A stretch of 55,846 nt of DNA, from positions 1 to 55,846 of the forward strand of contig JAFZGC010000053.1 of NCBI GenBank assembly GCA_017555595.1, read 5' to 3'. This DNA comes from Paludibacteraceae bacterium. GTDB taxonomy: Bacteria; Bacteroidota; Bacteroidia; Bacteroidales; Paludibacteraceae. Positions within the stretch are counted from its first letter, which is position 1; every line of letters begins with the position of its first letter. The position numbers and the translations under genes are program-made. The notes under the pieces are model-generated. The model worked only from the letters and a program-made list of their open reading frames with translations, ran no database searches and was not told where the DNA came from. Shown piece after piece: positions 46,597 to 55,399 of this stretch.

Positions 46597-48308
46597 TAGA
46601 AGGGTTTAGATGGGGTATTGTTAACTACTACGCCATACACTTCTTTGTTGAGCACAGATACTTGCTCAATCTTATCAGCTACGAAGTCGTACTTGTAGAT
46701 ACCAGTAGGAGCGCACAAAGCATCGTTATGATTGTTGCGATATGCAAAGTAAGCGCAGTCGTTTACCTCGTCGTATGCGATTTGGCAAATAGCTACGAAC
46801 TCAGAGGTATGACCCTCTTTAGCAGCAAAAGCACCACCTGCCTTGTTAGGAACGAAGCCCAATTCACCAAACATTTTCTTGTATGGAGTGAGACCAGCTG
46901 AATTAGTGATTGCATTCATCTCATCGATTGTACAAGCATAGAAGCCCTCTACGTTTGCACCAAAGAGGGTAAAGCAAATCTTGTTGCTCTTGGTTGAGTA
47001 TGCAAACGATTTTGGCAAGAAAGTAGCACCATACAATGCACAACCTGCATCAGGTGAGGTACCATTACCTGTGATAGCTGTAAGCAAGATATCAGCATTC
47101 TTCCAGCGGAAGATACCTTGACCATTGTAGTTCTTGCACCAGTACCAAGTACCATTGATTTGACCTATGCTACCACCGATACAACCATAACTCCAAGAAT
47201 ATGGCGAACCACCGTAGTAACCTAACGTAGTGTGTTGCACAAAGTATGGGAACTCACTAGCACTATACACAGCGTCACGAGTAGCCAAAGGAACTTTAAT
47301 AACACCAGTGTTACGATCGGTGAAATAGAGGTCGTTATCCACGATGCAGCCATAGAATGGGTCTTGGAAAGCAGGACCACCTGCGTTAGAAAGCATGGTC
47401 TCAAGTTTAGAACCGTCTTTCGCTACCACAGAGATCTTACCATCACCACCACTGGCTTGAGCCTCTTCGTTTTGGAAGTACCAACCTGTACCAGCATCCA
47501 ATACGTAGAGCGAAGGCTCTTTGTAGAGCAAAGTAAATGGGTGATCACCAGAAGCAATACCAAGATCAAATGGAAGAATATCCATGTTTTCAGGCTTGTT
47601 GCTAATCAACTTATAAGCCATCAAGTGGCCACCCACCTCAGCATAGTAGAGCGTTGGAACCGCCTCATTATAACCAACTGGCACATTGAGTACTGCCTCC
47701 TCCAAAGGACGTCCATCCATCTTTACCAAGAGGCGAACAGCTTGTGAACCCACATTACCGAATATCACTTCGCCAGGGAGGGTGTCAGATGATGTCACAA
47801 CATCTTCACCTACCACATTTTTTGTACGGGCTGGGAAAGTCCACAAATACTCCAATTCACGATTTGCTGGGTTAGGTACCTCCAGCGAGAATGATACCTT
47901 AGAAGAAAGTACCTCGCACACACCACCCTCAATAGGATTAATGCTTACCAAAGGTTTGATATCCGAAATCATCAGTACTTGACTCTTGGTAATACCGTTG
48001 ATAGTAAGTTTCACATTATAGGTACCAGCCACATCATATGGGTGCTTAACCTCATTACCCGTAGCAGTCTTACCATCACCGAAATCCCAAACCACTTCGC
48101 TACCTGCAGCAGGCTCGGTTGGAGATGTATTGATAAACGTGATTTCTGAGTCAATATAGTAATCCAAATGATAGTCACCATCGATACGATAGGTGAAAGA
48201 CACAGGATCAGTTGGCAATTTTTCCACTTCTGGCACATTGTCAACACATGATGCTGCAAAACAAGGAAGCAGCGCAATCATGAATATTTTCAACAAATTA
48301 CTTTTCAT
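46596..48308 (-). CDS. PKD-domain lipoprotein with propeller-like region (surface glycan-binding candidate)
   Basis: The 570-residue product has a lipobox ending FAASC, followed by VDNVPEVE, which resembles the acidic signal for surface lipoproteins. It has a PKD domain (about 60-125, VVWDFGDGKTATGNEVKHPY), a second Ig-like region (about 130-215) and a six- or seven-bladed propeller-like part (about 220-560). It lies third after SusD, the usual place for SusE/SusF-type or other surface glycan-binding proteins, and no catalytic residues are seen. It is translated with the GHL10 gene. Confidence 0.8.
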   Translation of the reverse strand: MKSNLLKIFMIALLPCFAASCVDNVPEVEKLPTDPVSFTYRIDGDYHLDYYIDSEITFINTSPTEPAAGSEVVWDFGDGKTATGNEVKHPYDVAGTYNVKLTINGITKSQVLMISDIKPLVSINPIEGGVCEVLSSKVSFSLEVPNPANRELEYLWTFPARTKNVVGEDVVTSSDTLPGEVIFGNVGSQAVRLLVKMDGRPLEEAVLNVPVGYNEAVPTLYYAEVGGHLMAYKLISNKPENMDILPFDLGIASGDHPFTLLYKEPSLYVLDAGTGWYFQNEEAQASGGDGKISVVAKDGSKLETMLSNAGGPAFQDPFYGCIVDNDLYFTDRNTGVIKVPLATRDAVYSASEFPYFVQHTTLGYYGGSPYSWSYGCIGGSIGQINGTWYWCKNYNGQGIFRWKNADILLTAITGNGTSPDAGCALYGATFLPKSFAYSTKSNKICFTLFGANVEGFYACTIDEMNAITNSAGLTPYKKMFGELGFVPNKAGGAFAAKEGHTSEFVAICQIAYDEVNDCAYFAYRNNHNDALCAPTGIYKYDFVADKIEQVSVLNKEVYGVVVNNTPSKPF

Positions 48309-48339
48309 ATTCGTATCTTATTACAAAGTTAATTACCTA

Positions 48340-49224
48340 TTAGTTGATTATAATTTCTTTAGATACAGTCTTACTATAGGTACCTACTACATCATATACG
48401 CGCAATTCAGCATCCAATGAGTAGTTACGCTTATAGGTAACATCGTATTTACCTTCTGCATTCTTAATCAACGCATCAAATGGAACCTTTTCCCAGTAAT
48501 AATTCATTGTATCCATTACCCATGGTTTTACGAAGATAGAGTCTTTGCCACCCACTGCAGCACCTTTCAATGTATCCATAGGGAAGTGGTAGTATTTAGC
48601 CAATGCAGAATCACTGGATATATTCCAGTTGTACGAAGAGTCTTTATAAGGCGAGAAATCGGTCAAGAAACCCAATTTAGGGTATTGCTCTTCATAAACG
48701 GAATAAGTCATTTTTGTCTTCACAACATCCTTGAAGTTCTGCATATAGTCTTCACCGAAATACGTAATCATCTTAGTTGAGTCAAACTCGGCAGGTTGAG
48801 CCCAAGTAAGAGGAGCCAAGGTTCCACTCACAGGGAAAGCACCACTAAACGTATAGGCATGGAGTGAATCGCTCCAATACTCCTCCAAGTGAGGATACTC
48901 TGTGATATATTGCAACACACGCTTCATGGACTTTACCGAACTAATCTCCGAGTAAGACAGCCAAGAGCAAGTCACGTTTTTGTCAATGGTCTCGCTGATG
49001 CTATACCATGCCTCAGAGTGATCAATTTTCTCCACTGAAGAATAGTATTGCGCAGTGAAGCCCATCGCTCCACCTGCTTTCACTGCGGAACTATTGATTT
49101 CCCAGTACGCCTCAGGTCCTACTGCACCCGTGATAGTGTTCTCATCGAAGAAATCGTGTTTCGCGCAGGATGCAAAAGCTACTACCAGCGTAGCCATTGC
49201 CATTATTTGAAATATCTTTTTCAT
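48340..49224 (-). CDS. Lipoprotein of unknown function in the SusE position
   Basis: The 294-residue product begins MKKIFQIMAMATLVVAFASC (lipobox at Cys20), followed by AKHDFFDENTITGAVGPEAY. The mature part has mixed helical and strand segments and is not recognised. It lies directly after susD and before the PKD lipoprotein, so it is probably an outer-membrane surface lipoprotein helping in ligand binding. The ATG at 49224 begins the signal; a longer frame would overlap susD. Confidence 0.75.
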   Translation of the reverse strand: MKKIFQIMAMATLVVAFASCAKHDFFDENTITGAVGPEAYWEINSSAVKAGGAMGFTAQYYSSVEKIDHSEAWYSISETIDKNVTCSWLSYSEISSVKSMKRVLQYITEYPHLEEYWSDSLHAYTFSGAFPVSGTLAPLTWAQPAEFDSTKMITYFGEDYMQNFKDVVKTKMTYSVYEEQYPKLGFLTDFSPYKDSSYNWNISSDSALAKYYHFPMDTLKGAAVGGKDSIFVKPWVMDTMNYYWEKVPFDALIKNAEGKYDVTYKRNYSLDAELRVYDVVGTYSKTVSKEIIIN

Positions 49225-49253
49225 ATCATTACAATTATTCGAATCGTTGTTTA

Positions 49254-51080
49254 TTACTTCCATGGTGTTGGGTCAGCGCAAACTACTTTATCGTTGTTCT
49301 TGTGTGCCCAAATCATACGTCTTTTCAGTACGTTGAAGTCCAATATCTTCTCACCTTGTGCGTTGGTAGTATAGTAACCAATACGGTCTAACTCCTTCTT
49401 ATTGTACTTGGTTTCGGTCTCAGTATCAGCATTCAGACGCGCTACCCAAGCGTTAGGAGAAAGTTCCGCATTGGTGCCATAGTCCTCTGGAGTACACCAA
49501 TATGCCTCATAGAGGTTATATGGACGACGAAGGCTGAAATCCATATTGAAGTTTACAGCATCATTTTTGAAATTAGCCATACTACCATTGTGTACGTTGA
49601 AAACATGGTACACATAGATGTTCTCACCTGTTGTTGGGTGTACATAGGCAATACCATTTTTCTTTGAACTATAGTTGTAGCGACGCATATCAGTCCATTG
49701 CTCTGGTTGCAAATACATAGCTACATACTTTTGTTGCATCAAGTCTGCAATAGTAAACTTGCTTGCACCAGGCAACTTAATCTCAAAGAAACGTGTGTAC
49801 CAGTTCTTCTTATTAGTTCCTTCAGAACCTGACATAATATTTGCCTCATTAAGACCATAGCGCTCCATGTTGAACTTGGTAGCAGCCACAGTGGTATTAT
49901 ATGCACCAGCAATATCGCCAGCCCAATATTGTGCCTCAGCCTTGATAAACATCAACTCCTCTTGAGTAATAAGGGCAATATATCCCGTGTTTTGCGTATA
50001 AGGGTTGGTGAGAGCTGTAGAGGTGTACAAGTCTGGGAAATTGACTGGTTTCACCGATTTATCCATCGTCAAATTGCTCTCCATGTGCAGCATAGGACCT
50101 TTCTCAGCTGCACGTTGCTCCATAATGCAATTTGCACGAGGATCCAATGCATAACCACGATCTGCAACTTTGGAATTACCATCATAGCTACCCAAGATAT
50201 AGTGCAAGAAGAAGGTAGTAGGTACAGAAGATGCAAGACGGTTGTCACGGCTCTCCCATGAGTTGATCTTAGGAGCCAAAGGTCCCCAAGGACAGTTAGA
50301 CTCGGTTGCACCACCAGGGTAGTTATAGCGTGGCTCTTGCCAGTCCGCACTATTAAGCACATCATCTACCATAGCAATAATCTTTTGGCAGTTGGCTGGT
50401 GTATTATCCCAGTTAGGCAACTTACGCAACCACAAACGAGCTTGAATAGCCTTGCAATAGAGTTCCCATTTCTTCAAATCACCTTCGTAAATACGATCCA
50501 TCTTTGCGGTAATAGGCAAGTTTGTTGGACAATCCACCCATGTAGGATCTTTGTATAAGCGGAGCAACTCCTCTGCCTCTTGGAACATCCAATCATATAC
50601 CTCTTGTTGAGAGTCGTATGCTGGCGAAGATGTTTGATACACTTGCGAACGAGGCATATCACCAAACGCATCGGTTGTAAACAGAGTAGAAGCCAACATG
50701 ATTGTACGACCAATCAAGATAGCATTGCGATTACCTTTTTCCTCTGCAATCTCATTCATCTTCTTGATGTTAGCACCGAGGTCATAGAAGTGACGACGCC
50801 ACATTGGGTGACGGTTCACACCGAGGAACTCCCAACCTTCGCTATATGGGTAAGAACCTGTTTGCTTACCACTACCAGTTGTGAGGGCTTGCGACAGATA
50901 TACACCATACTCAGCGTGGTCGTAGCATATTTGTGAAGCATAGAAGCATGCTACAGGCAACACTTGATCCACCGAAGTTGTGATAGGAGAATCCTTGGTA
51001 GTATTGATATTCAAGAAGTCCTCGCAACTGGTAAAGAACATTGCTCCTAAAAGAGCTGGTATAATAAATAACTTTTTCAT
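49254..51080 (-). CDS. SusD/RagB family nutrient-binding lipoprotein
   Basis: SusD proteins form the lid over a SusC channel and catch ligands at the cell surface. The 608-residue protein has a lipobox ending FFTSC followed by the acidic residues EDF, then the TPR-rich SusD fold with YASQICYDHAEYGVYLSQAL and DAFGDMPRSQVY, and a C-terminal part with QPEQWTDMRRYNYSS and RLNADTETETKYNK. It lies 21 bases after susC. The ligand is not visible in the sequence; the neighbourhood suggests peptidoglycan fragments. Confidence 0.92.
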   Translation of the reverse strand: MKKLFIIPALLGAMFFTSCEDFLNINTTKDSPITTSVDQVLPVACFYASQICYDHAEYGVYLSQALTTGSGKQTGSYPYSEGWEFLGVNRHPMWRRHFYDLGANIKKMNEIAEEKGNRNAILIGRTIMLASTLFTTDAFGDMPRSQVYQTSSPAYDSQQEVYDWMFQEAEELLRLYKDPTWVDCPTNLPITAKMDRIYEGDLKKWELYCKAIQARLWLRKLPNWDNTPANCQKIIAMVDDVLNSADWQEPRYNYPGGATESNCPWGPLAPKINSWESRDNRLASSVPTTFFLHYILGSYDGNSKVADRGYALDPRANCIMEQRAAEKGPMLHMESNLTMDKSVKPVNFPDLYTSTALTNPYTQNTGYIALITQEELMFIKAEAQYWAGDIAGAYNTTVAATKFNMERYGLNEANIMSGSEGTNKKNWYTRFFEIKLPGASKFTIADLMQQKYVAMYLQPEQWTDMRRYNYSSKKNGIAYVHPTTGENIYVYHVFNVHNGSMANFKNDAVNFNMDFSLRRPYNLYEAYWCTPEDYGTNAELSPNAWVARLNADTETETKYNKKELDRIGYYTTNAQGEKILDFNVLKRRMIWAHKNNDKVVCADPTPWK

Positions 51081-51101
51081 ATTCCTTAATCAATTATAGG
51101 G

Positions 51102-54100
51102 TTAGAAAGCTGCAGTCAAACTGATGTTGTAGCTGCGTGTGTTAGGAATTGGGGTATTATCAATACCTGCAGAACCTGTACCACCTTGACCTGTAGATGC
51201 GTTGCAGACAGGGTCAGTACCTGTATATTTGGTGAGTACAAATACGTTGTTGCAAGTGAAGTTAAGCTTCAATGATTTGAATGCCTTTTGTTGCATCAAC
51301 TTAGCAAAATCATAACCCAATGTTACGTAACTCAAACGAATGTATGAGCCATCCTCAATGAAGTTGGTAGATACATTGTAGAAGTAGTTGCTGATAGTGG
51401 TATAGTCAAGCGTAATAGGTGTTCTATTTTGCTCGTAATATACATTACCAGCATCATCAACATGCTCTGTCACACCCTCAAATACCACTTGACGACCACG
51501 ATATTGCTCTAGCATCTTGCTATTACCATTAGAAATCAAGTTACGACCTGTAACGTTAAGCACATCACCACCATAACGACCATCAAAGAGGAATGAGAAT
51601 TGTACGCCATAGATACTCATAGTACTGCTCAAACCAGCTTGGAACTTAGCCTCACGGTTACCGATGAGTTTATTCTTATTAGGATCAATTGTTGGATAAC
51701 CATTCTCATCCACAATCACTTGTCCATCTGCATTGCGCATATAGTCTTTACCTGTGAGCGCTGTGGTAGAACCACCTAAATAAGCTGATGTAAACACATC
51801 ACCGTATTGAGGACCAGTGATTTCAGCCACATCCTCTGGCAATCCCACTACAGTACCACGGTTGAGACCAAAGTTCAAACCGAGCGTCCAGTTGATGTTC
51901 TTTTGTTTCAAGATATCTTGCTCCAATGTAAACTCCGTACCGTGGTTGCGAATCTTACCCTCGTTACGTGTTTGAAGAATATAACCAGATGATGGCGATA
52001 CACGCACAGTCACAATCTGGTTGTCCACCATCGTATTGTAGTAAGCTACATCCAAACGGGTCTTGTTATCAAAGAACTTGATATCCATACCAATCTCCCA
52101 TGAGTATGACATCTCAGGAGCCAAGTCGCGTGATGCAGAAGACATAGTAGGGTCAATACCATAACCACCATCAGGATAAGTACCGAATTGTTTGAATCGG
52201 CGGTCATAGAGGTATGCAGGAGCATCCTTACCTACTACAGCGTAGTTACCGCGCAGTTTCCAATATGAGAACCAGTTGTTCTTAGTCTCGTTAAGACCAG
52301 GAATCAACTCAGATAGGATAATACCACCAGTAACAGATGGATAGAAGAATGGGTTGTTGTTAATGGTAGAAGACCAGTCCCAACGACCTGTAACAGACAA
52401 TGATGCCAAGCCCTTGTAATCACCACGGATCTCACCGAAGTAACCAAAACGACGGCGACCACTGTGACCCAAAGTACGGTCGGTCAGATATACCTCATCT
52501 TTATTGGTATTAGACAAACTATAGGTACCAGGGATAATAAAGTCCACACCATAAACAGATGTAGAGAAGCCCTCTGACATCTTAAGTTCGGCACCAGCCA
52601 TCACATCAATTGAGAAATCCTTTGGCAATTCAATCTTATAGCTTGCGTTCACACCAGCAGTAAAGAGTTGGCTACGACCTGTAGAAGCAGAGATAGAACC
52701 AAAGCTAGATTTGCTCATATTCTTTACATCGTCGCTGGTCAAGATATAGTTGTATGGATACTCGTAAGTCAACCACTCGGTATAATCTACGTATGCCAAC
52801 GAGTCCTTCAAATATTGATTGCGTTGTGATTTGTAGTCAGCCAAAGCCGCATCGTAATTAGCTTGGCAAGTAGGACAAGTATGCGATGTTCCGCAGTTAG
52901 GACACTTATTCTTCTCCGAATCTGGTGCAGTAGGCATTGTTGGCACAGAAGGCTTGGAGATAGAAGGACGCACATATGTATCATCCCAACGAGGAACGGT
53001 GTAACTCTCCGAAGTAGTATTCTTCACATCATAACTCACGCGACCTACGATTTGCAAGTTCTTTACTGGTTTGAGAGTAATACTACCGTTAATCACGTTA
53101 CGAGTGGCTTTAGCCACGCCACCATCGTTGTAAATACCATACAATGGGCTGATAGGCGCATTATACTTCTCCACATCTGGCAAATAGCGGAAGCGTGGGT
53201 AGCCATCTTCACGTTGATAGTCAGTCATATCATCGGTCAAAGGCCATCCATATGCCGAACTCACACCACTGGTAGAACGTGATTTGGTATCACTCACGTT
53301 GATATTCATTGCAAAAGTAACCCAGTCCGCAGGAGTAAATTGCGCTTTAACCAACGCGCCAAAACGTTGTTTGTAATCCTCTGGGATAATACCCTCTGAT
53401 TTAGACCAGTTAGCCGAAGCGTATGCTTGGAATTTCTCGCTACCACCGTTAACAGAGAAGTCGTATTTCTGATAAAAACCAGTTTGGAGGAAGTTACCAA
53501 TATTGTCATAAATCTGCTGACCCTCACTGAGCATAGGACCCCAACCACCTGAAGTCTTATCGCGGTAGAATCCTTGTGAACCTGGCATATAGGTATCTTG
53601 CAAAACTGGAAGACGAGTTGGTTGATCCCATTGCCAACTGCCGTTAGCTTGCACTTTAATCTTACCAGCCTCACCCTGTTTAGTAGTAATCATAATAACA
53701 CCGTTAGCAGCATCTTGACCATAGAGCGCAGCAGCCGCAGCACCTTTGAGGACAGTGATATTCTCAATGTCATTTGGGTTGATATCCGCAGCAGCAGAAG
53801 CACCTCCATTTACTGGCACACCGTCCAAAATAAAGAGAGGCTCATTACTCTGTGAATTGTTGACAGAAGATATACCACGAATGATAATCTGGCTACCAGA
53901 GTTAGGAGATCCACCAGCATTGGTAACAGATACACCCGCAATCTTACCTTGAAGTGAGTTAACAAAGTTAGAGTTCTGCGATTCATTAAGTGACTCACCA
54001 CCAATGTTTTGCACAGCAAAGTTCAAACGTTTTTTCTCTTGAACCACACCCATAGCTGTTACCACAACTTCTTCCATCGCAATTGCATCAGGACTTAGAC

Positions 54101-54368
54101 GTACATCCATCTGAGAACCTGTCACTTTCAACTCTTGAGTCTTCAAACCTACATAACTGACAACCAACACAGCACCGTCTTGCACTGTCAATTCATACAT
54201 ACCATCAAAATCGGTAATTGTACCATTTGATGTACCTTTCTCGAGAACAGAAGCACCAATAACTGGCAGACCATCCTCTGTAGAAATCACCACACCACTC
54301 ACTGTAACACTTGCCATCATAGCAACTGACAACAACGAGCATGTTAGCACAAAGAGTAGTTTCTTCAT
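51102..54368 (-). CDS. SusC/RagA family TonB-dependent outer-membrane receptor with a Cys knuckle insertion
   Basis: SusC proteins import ligands across the outer membrane using TonB energy. The 1088-residue protein has a signal peptide (about 1-19), a carboxypeptidase-regulatory-like domain (about 22-95), a plug domain (about 105-235, ILDGVPVNGG, GAAAAALYGQDAANGVIMI) and a barrel ending SYNISLTAAF, where the final Phe is typical. The unusual part is near residues 485-505, in what should be a surface loop: CPNCGTSHTCPTC, a CxxC-x5-CxxC pattern like a zinc ribbon. Cys pairs are rare in outer-membrane barrels. It has a full promoter and is the first gene of the SusCD part. Confidence 0.95.
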   Translation of the reverse strand: MKKLLFVLTCSLLSVAMMASVTVSGVVISTEDGLPVIGASVLEKGTSNGTITDFDGMYELTVQDGAVLVVSYVGLKTQELKVTGSQMDVRLSPDAIAMEEVVVTAMGVVQEKKRLNFAVQNIGGESLNESQNSNFVNSLQGKIAGVSVTNAGGSPNSGSQIIIRGISSVNNSQSNEPLFILDGVPVNGGASAAADINPNDIENITVLKGAAAAALYGQDAANGVIMITTKQGEAGKIKVQANGSWQWDQPTRLPVLQDTYMPGSQGFYRDKTSGGWGPMLSEGQQIYDNIGNFLQTGFYQKYDFSVNGGSEKFQAYASANWSKSEGIIPEDYKQRFGALVKAQFTPADWVTFAMNINVSDTKSRSTSGVSSAYGWPLTDDMTDYQREDGYPRFRYLPDVEKYNAPISPLYGIYNDGGVAKATRNVINGSITLKPVKNLQIVGRVSYDVKNTTSESYTVPRWDDTYVRPSISKPSVPTMPTAPDSEKNKCPNCGTSHTCPTCQANYDAALADYKSQRNQYLKDSLAYVDYTEWLTYEYPYNYILTSDDVKNMSKSSFGSISASTGRSQLFTAGVNASYKIELPKDFSIDVMAGAELKMSEGFSTSVYGVDFIIPGTYSLSNTNKDEVYLTDRTLGHSGRRRFGYFGEIRGDYKGLASLSVTGRWDWSSTINNNPFFYPSVTGGIILSELIPGLNETKNNWFSYWKLRGNYAVVGKDAPAYLYDRRFKQFGTYPDGGYGIDPTMSSASRDLAPEMSYSWEIGMDIKFFDNKTRLDVAYYNTMVDNQIVTVRVSPSSGYILQTRNEGKIRNHGTEFTLEQDILKQKNINWTLGLNFGLNRGTVVGLPEDVAEITGPQYGDVFTSAYLGGSTTALTGKDYMRNADGQVIVDENGYPTIDPNKNKLIGNREAKFQAGLSSTMSIYGVQFSFLFDGRYGGDVLNVTGRNLISNGNSKMLEQYRGRQVVFEGVTEHVDDAGNVYYEQNRTPITLDYTTISNYFYNVSTNFIEDGSYIRLSYVTLGYDFAKLMQQKAFKSLKLNFTCNNVFVLTKYTGTDPVCNASTGQGGTGSAGIDNTPIPNTRSYNISLTAAF

Positions 54369-54453
54369 AAAGATTAGATTGTTTATAATGTTTTTATTGT
54401 TTTGCCATTTTGTAAATTATTCGAACGCCATTTTTCTTTTACCTAATCGGCGG

Positions 54454-54485
54454 CAAAGTTACGAAAAATAATTGACATTTCCAAA
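54454..54485 (-). promoter_or_regulatory. Promoter of the susC operon
   Basis: On the minus strand TTTG (54482-54485), 20 bases, TAACTTTG (54454-54461) form a full promoter about 85 bases before the susC ATG. It lies in the 150 bases between murQ and susC, so the SusCD group can be expressed apart from the kinase and murQ. Confidence 0.82.
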
Positions 54486-54518
54486 TATCTACGAAAAAAT
54501 AACATTTTTTATCCTTTA

Positions 54519-55349
54519 TCACTCCTCTGCAGAAGCAGCACGATATGCATCCATTGCTTTTTTCACGCTACCGTGCAAGAGCAACAAGTCTTTTGCCTTA
54601 TCATACTCCAAACCAAGTTCCTCAACGAGCATACGAGTACCACGGTCAACAAGCTTTTTATTGCTAAGTTGCATATTTACCATCTTGTTGCCCTTCACGC
54701 GACCCATCTTAATCATGGTAATCGTAGTAATCATATTGCACACGAGTTTTTGGGCAGTACCTGATTTCAAACGAGTGGAACCAGTCACAAACTCAGGACC
54801 AACCAATGGTTCAATAGCAATCTCTGCCACTTGACCTACTGGCGACCCTGGATTGCATGATACCGATGCGGTCAAACATCCGAACTCGCGTGCGCGCTCG
54901 AGCGCGCCTATTACATAAGGAGTGGTTCCTGAAGCTGCGATACCCACAACAGTATCCAAGGTCGTAATATTATGCTCTAGCAACTCCTTCCAAGACTTCT
55001 CTGGATCATCCTCCGCGTTCTCAACAGGATTACGCAACGCATGATCTCCACCAGCAATCAAACCAATCACGAATGACGGTGGCATACCAAAGGTAGGAGG
55101 AATCTCGCTGGCATCCAAAACGCCAAGGCGTCCACTCGTTCCTGCGCCCATATAGAAGATACGACCGCCTTTTTGCATGCGCTCAACAATACCCTCTACC
55201 AATTTCTCTATCTGAGGAATACACTCTTTAACAGCCAAAGCCACCTTCTGATCTTCCTCATTCATCTCCACGAGCAATTGACCAACAGACTTTTGGTCAA
55301 GATTGTCGTGCAATGAACTTTGCTCTGTAATCTTTTTAAATTCAGTCAT
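54519..55349 (-). CDS. murQ: N-acetylmuramic acid 6-phosphate etherase
   Basis: MurQ cleaves the lactyl ether of MurNAc 6-phosphate to give GlcNAc 6-phosphate and lactate, which opens MurNAc from peptidoglycan to central metabolism. The 276-residue protein has the SIS fold and the motif YMGAGTSGRLGVLDASEIPP (Glu82 as catalytic acid), GGDHALRNPVENAEDD and SGTAQKLVCNMITT. The start is the ATG at 55349, and a 7-bp array lies between it and the upstream kinase gene. It is co-directional with the kinase upstream and susC downstream, which links MurNAc use to this locus. Confidence 0.95.
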   Translation of the reverse strand: MTEFKKITEQSSLHDNLDQKSVGQLLVEMNEEDQKVALAVKECIPQIEKLVEGIVERMQKGGRIFYMGAGTSGRLGVLDASEIPPTFGMPPSFVIGLIAGGDHALRNPVENAEDDPEKSWKELLEHNITTLDTVVGIAASGTTPYVIGALERAREFGCLTASVSCNPGSPVGQVAEIAIEPLVGPEFVTGSTRLKSGTAQKLVCNMITTITMIKMGRVKGNKMVNMQLSNKKLVDRGTRMLVEELGLEYDKAKDLLLLHGSVKKAMDAYRAASAEE

Positions 55350-55364
55350 AATCATTCTTACACT

Positions 55365-55399
55365 ATAAACTGTCAACTGTTAACTGTTAACTATCAACT
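55365..55399. repeat. 7-bp tandem array between the kinase gene and murQ (GTTAACT/GTCAACT)
   Basis: Five 7-base units (ATAAACT, GTCAACT, GTTAACT twice, ATCAACT) start 15 bases from the murQ ATG and end in the stop codon of the kinase gene (55398-55400). Confidence 0.92.

Noticed and set aside
54490-54515. A terminator hairpin between murQ and susC
   Set aside because: The pairing is AAAAAAT/ATTTTTT only and would be too weak; it overlaps the susC promoter region.
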